A stretch of 17,444 nucleotides of DNA from Thermofilaceae archaeon (GTDB lineage Archaea > Thermoproteota > Thermoprotei > Thermofilales > Thermofilaceae). Within the stretch, counting starts at the first letter, position 1. Each line of letters opens with the position of its first letter. The notes below the pieces were generated by a model. That model was not told the DNA's origin, made no database searches, and saw nothing but the letters and a program-made list of their open reading frames with translations. The stretch lies in the NCBI GenBank assembly GCA_027027675.1, contig JALVKT010000012.1, positions 1 to 17,444 of the forward strand. Reading direction: 5' to 3'. Below, piece by piece: positions 6,188 to 12,087 of the stretch. The position numbers and the translations under genes are program-made.

Positions 6188-8422
6188 CTACCACTCGTCC
6201 CACTCTTCCTCCTCACCGTACTCCTCGCCGTAGAGCTCTCCACGCCTCCTCCTGGTAGGCCTAGGCCTCGAAACCGGGCGCGACCATCCCCCGCCGTAGG
6301 CGTAGCTGCTCCTGCTCCTCCTCGCAAGCATCAGGTAGGCGAGGAGCACCACTATGGCGGCGACGGCCGCCCCGGCAACCAGTATGGGCTCCCAGAACTC
6401 TATCTTCACCTCGGCGCCGCCCTGCCCCGCGTCGACCTTCACGCTCTTCATGTAGAGTATCCACCTGGCGCTCACCGTGTGCTCCCCAACGGGCACCTTG
6501 ACTTTGACGGGGGATGTTCCCACGTCCCTCCCGTCGACGCTGACGGGAAGACCCCTCGGGAAAGTGTCGATGCTGAGCGTCGAGTTGAAGACTACAACTA
6601 TGTCCGTGGCCTCCCCCTTACAGCTTGTCAGCGAGACTGTCTTCTCAACGCTCTCGTTCCCGTAGCGCAGCTCCACCACGTAGCTGCCGGCTGGCAGCAG
6701 CGTTGAGAGCGGCGTCACACCCCTCTTCGAGCCGTTAATGTAAACGTCCACGCCCCGAGGTATGCTGTCCACCTTGAGTGTGAGGTTGAACACGGCCCTA
6801 GCCACGGCGTCCTCCCCCGCGCCCAGGTTTAGGATTTTCCTGTACTCGTGCCCGCCGCAGTAGGCGAGCACCACGTGCTCCCCGGGCTGAACCTTGTAGA
6901 GGCCGTGCGCCTTCCCCGTCTCCTTGCCGTCCAGGTATACCTCCGCGTCTTTGGGGACAATGTCTATCAGGATTGTCGAGTTGAACTGGAGGAATATCCT
7001 CTTTATCTCGCCTGCCTCTAGGCTTACGCTCCTAATTATGGTCTCGTTCTTGAAGAGTATGACTACGTGGTGTGGCCCCGGCTTCACCTGCATCCTAATA
7101 GGCGTCTTCCCGGCGAGCTTCCCGTCCACCTTTACGCTGAGCCCCTCGGGCCTCGTCTCAACGATGAGGGTGCCGTTAAACACTATCGTGAGGTTTAGCG
7201 TCTCCCCGGGCTCTATCGTTATCTTCCTCCTATATGATAGGGGGCCGTTTACGACGAGCATGTCGTACGTGCCAGGCTTAAGCTCCCTCTTCACAGGCGT
7301 GAAACCCATGCAGACCCCGTTGAGCCTGACCCTCGACTTCGGCGGCATCGTAACCACTATGAGTGTCCCGTTGAAGACGTAGTGCAGCGTCTTCGACTCG
7401 CCGGGGTCCAGAGTGAAGCGGTCCCTAATTTCATATGTACTGTATGTTAGGCGAAGGCTGTGCGAGCCGGGCGGCAGCGAGACCGTGAGGGGGGTTTTCC
7501 CCTTGTAGCGGCCGTCCACGTACACGCGGGCCCCGCTCGGCTCAGTGGTTATGGTGACGCCTGCCACCTTGACGTACTTCACAACCGCCCCGCTGAACGC
7601 CACGTATATGCTGTCGCCTCCGCACCTGACCCTCACGGGCGTGGAGCCGACTGCCTCGCTCCACAGCACGCTGCCGTTAGAGGGTGACAAGCCGTAGACG
7701 TGGCCGCTCGTGTATACGAGCACTGTGTCCCCGCATAGTGCGAGCGTCTTCACGGTCTCCGTGAAGTTTCTCCTCCACTCGATGGAGCCGCCGCTTATCA
7801 TGAAGACCGAGCTAGAGGTGGCGGCGGCGACACTGTTTGTCCCGAGCGCCTGCAGGTCCACCGCGGCGGCGCCGAGGCTCACGTTCCAGTAAAGCGTTCC
7901 CCCAAGGCTTATCCTGTAGACCGCCGTGTTTGCCGCGAATACCGAGCCGCCGGCGGCTACGACGTCTATGTCCCCGGTGGAGTTTACGCTCCACTGGAGG
8001 GAGCCGTCCCTGGCGTAGGCCTTTACGCCGCCCGTGCCCCCCACGACTACCAGGCTGGAGGTTAGCGCGATGTCCCTGGCCCCGTTGACAAGGAAGCTCC
8101 TCTCCTCGGTGCCGTTGGGGAAGTACAGGTAGACGTGAGTGTCTGAGGCCACCGCTATGGTGGAGCCGTAGACGGCCACTGCCTCGGGAGTGTAGCTCAG
8201 CGTCGTCGTGGACGCGGCGGTGCCGTTCTGGAGGAGTATGTATAGCTTGTCCCCCGCGAGGACCGCGATGTAGCTGCCGACCTCCATGTCCCCCACTGTC
8301 CCTGAGGGGCTTGTCTGCCACGCCTTGACGTAGCCGGGGATCGCGCCCACGGAGGAGGCGGCCAGCAGCAGTGCGGCCAAAGCTAGTAGGAGCGCTAGAG
8401 CTGTGCGCGCCACAATATGCAC
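6188..8422 (-). CDS. Secreted, membrane-anchored protein with PQQ-like propeller and six PEGA repeats
   Basis: This 744-residue surface protein probably faces the cell exterior. A signal sequence (about 1-27) is followed by a beta-propeller-like region (30-285) with PQQ-type strands such as GSLQWSV, GTLYWNV, GSIEWRR and GSVLWSE. Six PEGA-type beta repeats follow (288-676), with motifs such as PSGARVYVDG, GKTPL and PGSH. One membrane segment (679-700) and an inner tail rich first in Arg and then in Glu/Tyr complete it. An N-glycosylation sequon in the form FN-x-T recurs at Asn351, 416, 481, 546 and 613, and about ten more sequons occur elsewhere. PEGA domains are common in archaeal surface-layer and binding proteins; the ligand is unknown. 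The GTG at 8422 has an AT-rich element about 28 nt upstream; another GTG at 8413 is possible. The gene runs in the same direction as the NatAB-like exporter but each has its own promoter. Confidence 0.85.
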   Translation of the reverse strand: MHIVARTALALLLALAALLLAASSVGAIPGYVKAWQTSPSGTVGDMEVGSYIAVLAGDKLYILLQNGTAASTTTLSYTPEAVAVYGSTIAVASDTHVYLYFPNGTEERSFLVNGARDIALTSSLVVVGGTGGVKAYARDGSLQWSVNSTGDIDVVAAGGSVFAANTAVYRISLGGTLYWNVSLGAAAVDLQALGTNSVAAATSSSVFMISGGSIEWRRNFTETVKTLALCGDTVLVYTSGHVYGLSPSNGSVLWSEAVGSTPVRVRCGGDSIYVAFSGAVVKYVKVAGVTITTEPSGARVYVDGRYKGKTPLTVSLPPGSHSLRLTYSTYEIRDRFTLDPGESKTLHYVFNGTLIVVTMPPKSRVRLNGVCMGFTPVKRELKPGTYDMLVVNGPLSYRRKITIEPGETLNLTIVFNGTLIVETRPEGLSVKVDGKLAGKTPIRMQVKPGPHHVVILFKNETIIRSVSLEAGEIKRIFLQFNSTILIDIVPKDAEVYLDGKETGKAHGLYKVQPGEHVVLAYCGGHEYRKILNLGAGEDAVARAVFNLTLKVDSIPRGVDVYINGSKRGVTPLSTLLPAGSYVVELRYGNESVEKTVSLTSCKGEATDIVVVFNSTLSIDTFPRGLPVSVDGRDVGTSPVKVKVPVGEHTVSARWILYMKSVKVDAGQGGAEVKIEFWEPILVAGAAVAAIVVLLAYLMLARRSRSSYAYGGGWSRPVSRPRPTRRRRGELYGEEYGEEEEWDEW
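6395..7561 (-). repeat. Six tandem PEGA repeats (protein level)
   Basis: The repeats span about residues 288-350, 351-415, 416-480, 481-545, 546-612 and 613-676 of the surface protein. Each starts with a strand such as LIVET or LSIDT, a Pro-containing turn, a V-x-V/L-x-G strand, a G-x-TP loop (lost in repeat 4), a PGxH/PGSY turn and a final strand ending in hydrophobic-Phe-Asn. The Phe closing each repeat falls at 350, 415, 480, 545, 612 and 676. At DNA level the copies have diverged, so the duplication is old. Confidence 0.8.
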
Positions 8423-8476
8423 CTGTAATATGGCTGCCTATGCTAGAAAAATAAGTATATCCCACACTATACACGT
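8423..8476. promoter_or_regulatory. Divergent promoter region, PEGA gene and ASCH-glutaredoxin gene
   Basis: The 54-bp gap between two divergent start codons (both GTG) has one AT-rich block at 8444-8460 (GAAAAATAAGTATAT). Read leftward it is about 28 nt before the PEGA start; read rightward it is 20-30 nt before the other start. Both genes would thus share one core promoter block and be leaderless. A short palindrome ACACGTGT (8471-8478) overlaps the rightward start. Confidence 0.5.
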
Positions 8477-9196
8477 GTGTACAGGCTTAGACACGTGCTC
8501 CTAGGCCTCGCCCCGGCTGAGGCAGAAAAGGCCTTCTCCAGCGAAGCCGTACCGGCGCCTCCAGACGGGGTTATGCACGGCGACATAGTGCACGTCTACG
8601 CGGGCCAGCCCATCGACGCCATAGTGGGCGAGTTCATGGCCGGCACCCCCCAGGTTCAGGGGGGCCGCGAATACCTCGCCGTGCTGTGGCCTAGACGCTA
8701 CGTGAAGCCCCTCGCCGGCAGCGACGCGTTAGATGGGGCTCCGGGCTTCACCGGGAAGGGGCTGCGGGAGGCCGGTGGGGAGCTTCTATCCCTCCTGGAG
8801 GAGAGGAGGTGCGAGTCACAGCCGCGGGCGGCCGCTGTGGTGTATGGCGTGGAGGAATGCGTGTTCTGCCGCTACACCGAGGCTCTCCTCACAGAGGCGT
8901 TTGGGATGCGCTGCGTCCACCTCTGCGACGTCACCTATGAGGGGTGCTTCGACAGGTATGAGGGCCTCCTAAAAGAGCTGTTTCCCGGTAAGCAGGGCGT
9001 CCCCCTCACGCTTGGCAGGTACGGGGAAAAATACTGGGCCGCTTATGCCGGGCTCAGCCCCTACGACCTGGAGCGGATCTATAGGCTTCTCAGCAACGTT
9101 CCGGGGGGCGGCCTCCTAGCATACCTGCAGGGCCGTGCGAGGGTCTACCGCTCCCCGCCGAGAACCTTGTCGAACTCCTCAGAGAACACCCTATAG
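8477..9196 (+). CDS. ASCH-like (PUA-fold) plus glutaredoxin-like domain fusion protein
   Basis: This 239-residue protein appears to hold two domains. Residues 1-80 read like an archaeal ASCH domain (PUA superfamily, RNA-binding or modification-linked): a helix LAPAEAEKAF, then HGDIVHVYAG, AIVGEFMAG and EYLAVLWPRRYVKPL. Residues 117-205 read like a glutaredoxin/thioredoxin fold: a strand AAAVVYG, the redox motif CVFC (Cys128, Cys131), a helix, and a GVP turn (Pro176) in the position of the family's cis-proline. Extra cysteines at 112, 146, 150 and 157 could form further disulfides or a metal site. There is no signal sequence, so it is probably cytoplasmic. The start GTG is supported by the upstream AT-rich block. 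Its last 52 bases overlap the macrodomain gene tail-to-tail, so the C-terminal 17 residues are shaped by both frames. The fold assignments come from pattern reading and need a profile search. Confidence 0.65.
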   Translation: MYRLRHVLLGLAPAEAEKAFSSEAVPAPPDGVMHGDIVHVYAGQPIDAIVGEFMAGTPQVQGGREYLAVLWPRRYVKPLAGSDALDGAPGFTGKGLREAGGELLSLLEERRCESQPRAAAVVYGVEECVFCRYTEALLTEAFGMRCVHLCDVTYEGCFDRYEGLLKELFPGKQGVPLTLGRYGEKYWAAYAGLSPYDLERIYRLLSNVPGGGLLAYLQGRARVYRSPPRTLSNSSENTL

Positions 9197-9705
9197 GCCT
9201 CGTCGCCGTAAAGGCACACGATTATCTTCTCGAGGCTTTTGAGGCGGGGCGCTACCTCCTTTATAGTCTCGGCCATTATCCTTGCAGCCCGCCTATACGG
9301 GTACCCGTAGATGCCCGTTGAGATTGCCGGCAGGGCCACGCTCCTCAGGCCGAGCTCCTCCGCCTTTAGGATAGCGTTTCTCACGGCGCTGGCTAGGAGC
9401 TCGTCCCCCCTGGGGTCCCCGTAGCGCGGCCCCACGGCGTGTATGACGTACCTCGCCTTCAGCCTGCCGGCGCCCGTGACGGCGACCCCGCCCACGGGTA
9501 GGGGGCCGTGCCTCCTGACGTACTCGTCGCTCTCCTCCTGTATCGTGTAGCCGCCCTTCCTCACGATGGCGAGGGCCACGCCTCCCCCGTGCTTGAGCCA
9601 CCGGTTGGCCGCGTTGACTATCGCGTCGGCTTCAAGCTCGGTTATGTCTCCCTCTACGAGCTGAACACTTACCCGGCCAACCCTGTACTCCCTCAAACCG
9701 GTCAC
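9145..9705 (-). CDS. Macrodomain protein, ADP-ribose-binding / O-acetyl-ADP-ribose hydrolase type
   Basis: This single macrodomain of 186 residues resembles archaeal Af1521 and MacroD-type proteins. Visible motifs are GDIT (19-22), DAIVNAAN (27-34), HGGGVA (39-44), IQEESDEY (55-62), YVIHAVGP (86-93) and the phosphate loop PAISTGIYGYP (126-136). Family members bind ADP-ribose and remove it from proteins or from O-acetyl-ADP-ribose, and some hydrolyse ADP-ribose-1''-phosphate, a product of tRNA splicing. The GTG start lies about 28 nt from a shared TATA element. The gene diverges from the Clp1-type kinase gene and its 3' end overlaps the ASCH-glutaredoxin gene by 52 bp. The domain assignment is secure; the physiological substrate is not. 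Confidence 0.93.
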   Translation of the reverse strand: MTGLREYRVGRVSVQLVEGDITELEADAIVNAANRWLKHGGGVALAIVRKGGYTIQEESDEYVRRHGPLPVGGVAVTGAGRLKARYVIHAVGPRYGDPRGDELLASAVRNAILKAEELGLRSVALPAISTGIYGYPYRRAARIMAETIKEVAPRLKSLEKIIVCLYGDEAYRVFSEEFDKVLGGER

Positions 9706-9722
9706 CCCGCGTAGCAGGCGCG

Positions 9723-9738
9723 GCTATAAAATATAATG
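9723..9738. promoter_or_regulatory. Shared divergent TATA element, macrodomain and Clp1-type kinase genes
   Basis: CTATAAAATATAATGG lies in the 55-bp gap between two divergent genes. Rightward, TATAAAAT is about 33 nt before the ATG at 9761, giving a leader of only a few bases. Leftward, TTATATTTTATAG is 22-28 nt before the GTG at 9705. The overlapping boxes imply coordinated or competing expression of the two genes. Confidence 0.6.
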
Positions 9739-9760
9739 GTTCAAGGGGGCAATAGGTGTG

Positions 9761-11041
9761 ATGCCAGCCATAGAGGTTAGGGTTCCAGGCGGCTCAACGC
9801 TCATGGTTGAGGGCGAAGCTGTCTTTGAGCTCCTAGAGGGTGAGGCCGAGGTTTTCGGCATAAACGCGGGCCCCGGCTTTAAGGCAAAGGTCGACCTCTA
9901 CAAGGCGGCGCCCGTATACACGCTCAAGGACTCGCTGCTGAGGATCGAGGGGGGCAAGGCCTGGGCGGAGGAGGGGGACACCGTGCCCCAGTCGTGGCGC
10001 AGCCTCGCGGAGAAGATCGCCTCCGAAAAGCCCGGGAAAGTCATGGTCATCGGGCCCGTCGACGTGGGGAAAAGCGGCCTAGTAACCTTCCTGCTCAACA
10101 GGCTGCTAGCCTCGGGCCTCCGGGTAGCCGTGGTGGACGCCGACACCGGCCAGAGCGACATCGGGCCGCCCACGACGATAGGCCTGGGCATAGCTGAGAG
10201 GCAGGTTGTCATGCTTGGCGAGGTCCCCCTCTACGACGCCTTCTTCGTTGGCCTGACGTCGCCGAGCGGCCTGCTCCAGAGGAGCGTGGCGGGCGTAGCC
10301 CTCATGGCCGAGAAGGGGCTGGCGGCCGGCGCCGACGTCGTGCTCGTCGACACTACAGGCTGGGTCTACGACCCCGGCGGGCGGGACTTGAAGCTTGCGA
10401 AGGCGGCGGCGCTTCAGCCCGACCTAATAGTCGCCATCGACCCTGGGAGAAGCCTCTCGCACTTGACGAGGTTCCTGTCGAAGCTCTACCGCGTCGAGGT
10501 TGTGGAGCCCGCCGTGAAGCTTAGGCCTCGGAGCAGGGAGGAGAGGAGGGAGATTAGGAGGTCCACCTACGAGAAATACTTCGTGGGCGCCAGGGACGTG
10601 GAGCTGTCCTTCGAGGACGTGGTGTCGGGCTACTCGTTCGTGTTCAGCGGCGAGCCGTTGCCGCGGGAGGAGCTGGAGGCTATCGCCGGGCTTCTGGGCG
10701 TGGAGGTGTACTATGGCGAGGAGAGCGGGGACAGCCTCGTCGTGTTCACGGACACTCCCGTCCCCCAGGCCGGCGTGGAGCTGCTCTCAAGCGTCTACGA
10801 TAAGAGGTATGTGAAGGCGTTCACGGGGCCGGAGCTCCTGCACACGCTCGTGGCGTTCGGGGACAGGGAGAAGCTCTTCAGGGGGCTCGGGATAATAAAG
10901 AGCGTTGACCCGAAGGATAGGCGCCTAGTCGTGTACACGCCCGTCGAGCCCAGCAGCGGCATGTACGTGCAGCTCGGCTACATAAAGGTGAACCCCTCCA
11001 CGCTCGAGGAGGAGGGATGGATTGAGAGGTGGAGCCTCTAA
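9761..11041 (+). CDS. Clp1/Grc3-type polynucleotide 5'-hydroxyl kinase
   Basis: This protein phosphorylates 5'-OH ends of RNA (and often DNA); characterised homologues are human Clp1, yeast Grc3 and an archaeal Pyrococcus enzyme. The 426-residue protein has an N-terminal beta domain (1-75). The central P-loop kinase has Walker A GPVDVGKS (98-105, the GxxxxGKS form typical of this family), a Walker B-like VVDADTGQSDIGPP (124-137) with the family's D-x-D-x-GQ block, and a DTTGW segment (197-201). A C-terminal beta domain (about 290-426) follows, giving the same three-part layout as Clp1. ATG at 9761 is preferred over the in-frame GTG at 9758. It shares a promoter with the divergent macrodomain gene and ends 17 bp from the convergent EcfT gene. 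Whether it acts in tRNA maturation, rRNA processing or RNA repair cannot be told. Confidence 0.88.
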   Translation: MPAIEVRVPGGSTLMVEGEAVFELLEGEAEVFGINAGPGFKAKVDLYKAAPVYTLKDSLLRIEGGKAWAEEGDTVPQSWRSLAEKIASEKPGKVMVIGPVDVGKSGLVTFLLNRLLASGLRVAVVDADTGQSDIGPPTTIGLGIAERQVVMLGEVPLYDAFFVGLTSPSGLLQRSVAGVALMAEKGLAAGADVVLVDTTGWVYDPGGRDLKLAKAAALQPDLIVAIDPGRSLSHLTRFLSKLYRVEVVEPAVKLRPRSREERREIRRSTYEKYFVGARDVELSFEDVVSGYSFVFSGEPLPREELEAIAGLLGVEVYYGEESGDSLVVFTDTPVPQAGVELLSSVYDKRYVKAFTGPELLHTLVAFGDREKLFRGLGIIKSVDPKDRRLVVYTPVEPSSGMYVQLGYIKVNPSTLEEEGWIERWSL

Positions 11042-11060
11042 AAAATCCTTGTTTTCTCTT
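11040..11060. terminator. Bidirectional oligo-T terminator between convergent genes
   Basis: The short gap between the Clp1-type and EcfT stop codons has a T-rich run on the plus strand (GTTTTCTCTT, 11051-11060) and, on the minus strand, a run of six T (11041-11046). Each faces the end of one gene, so the same 20 bp can stop transcription from both sides. Confidence 0.5.
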
Positions 11061-12087
11061 ATAGTATGAAGCCGGGCGTAGCCGCTCCTCCCATGTACGC
11101 GTAGACCCAGCCCAGTATGAGCACTATCAGCGTTATTATCGTGAAGGCCCAGTCGAGCTTGTTAAACTTCCTCTCTATGAGGTAGGTCCTGTACGGCTTT
11201 GCCCTGAAGGCCCTGAGGTCGGCCGCTATGGCCATGTTGCTGCCGCGCCTCAGGGAGCTCACTATGAGCGGCACTATCATGTAGAGGAAGTAGCGCGTCG
11301 CCCTTCCCAGCGCCTTCGCCACCTTGATGGGGTTCCTGCTCTTGACTACCTGGAGGGTGAGGCCGCGGACCCTTGCAGCGTTGAACACTATGTTTGCGTC
11401 CTCGAACATCGTGGGTATGAGCCTTATGCCTATGACCACGGCGAAGCTGAGCACGTAGGGGAGCCCTATGTGCCTGTCCTTTATCCTGATGAAGTCTGAG
11501 AGGCCGAGTAGGAGGGCGTTGGGCGCGGTGGTCACGGCTAGGAGGAGGCCCGTGCTCGCGGCTACGAGTATCCTGAGGCTCTGGAAGGCCCCGTACCACA
11601 TGCCCTCAAACGTTATTATGTGGCCGCCTAGGATGTAGTCGAGCGCCGGGTGCATCACGTAGACCGGCGTCACAGGGTAGATGAAGGAGTGGTGCCAGAA
11701 GTCGTAGCCGTACCTTATGCCCTGGTAGAATATCGCGTTTACCGGTATGGGGAGCAGGAGCACGAACGCCGTTATCAGCTTCTCCTTGGGCGGCTTGGCG
11801 AGTATCCACATTATCACTGACCAGAGGAAGAGTGCGGCGAGCACGTAGATGTCCTCCAGAATGGCGGCCAGGGTGGTCAGGGTTATGGCCCAGAGGATCT
11901 TCGCCCTGGGGTCCAGCTGGTGTACTATGCTGTCCCTCTTCTCGTAGAGGAAGAACCTCCTGAGGCTACCCCTCACTATCACCTTGTAGAAAGCGTAGAT
12001 GAGGACGCCGGGCCCAAGTATGAAGAACAGCGTGAAGTCGAAGAGGAACTTTAGCGCGCTAAATATGTCCGCGAAGAGGGGGTTCAT
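11059..12087 (-). CDS. ecfT: ECF transporter transmembrane scaffold protein EcfT
   Basis: EcfT links the two ATPase domains of an energy-coupling-factor importer to its substrate-binding S component in the membrane. This 342-residue protein has the conserved LDPRAKILW (58-66) after a longer-than-usual N-terminal segment with an extra hydrophobic stretch (about 10-37). Several membrane segments follow (roughly 65-97, 104-121, 167-188, 207-223 and 264-280), with a last one at 312-333. The two cytoplasmic coupling motifs, AARVRG (237-242) and AADLRAFRA (288-296), are the ones that contact the ATPases. The ATG overlaps the ATPase stop by 4 nt (ATGA) and is preceded by AAGGTGGTGAGG, a strong ribosome binding site, so coupled translation is expected. 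Confidence 0.9.
   Translation of the reverse strand: MNPLFADIFSALKFLFDFTLFFILGPGVLIYAFYKVIVRGSLRRFFLYEKRDSIVHQLDPRAKILWAITLTTLAAILEDIYVLAALFLWSVIMWILAKPPKEKLITAFVLLLPIPVNAIFYQGIRYGYDFWHHSFIYPVTPVYVMHPALDYILGGHIITFEGMWYGAFQSLRILVAASTGLLLAVTTAPNALLLGLSDFIRIKDRHIGLPYVLSFAVVIGIRLIPTMFEDANIVFNAARVRGLTLQVVKSRNPIKVAKALGRATRYFLYMIVPLIVSSLRRGSNMAIAADLRAFRAKPYRTYLIERKFNKLDWAFTIITLIVLILGWVYAYMGGAATPGFIL

Noticed and set aside
7812..8474. Minus-strand 220-codon frame over the start of the PEGA gene
   Set aside because: The product is Arg/Gly-rich low-complexity sequence in the +1 frame of the PEGA protein, whose signal peptide and propeller pattern are convincing.
8471..8478. ACACGTGT palindrome at the ASCH-glutaredoxin start codon
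   Set aside because: Eight bases of symmetry are expected by chance in this length, and the flanks do not extend the symmetry.
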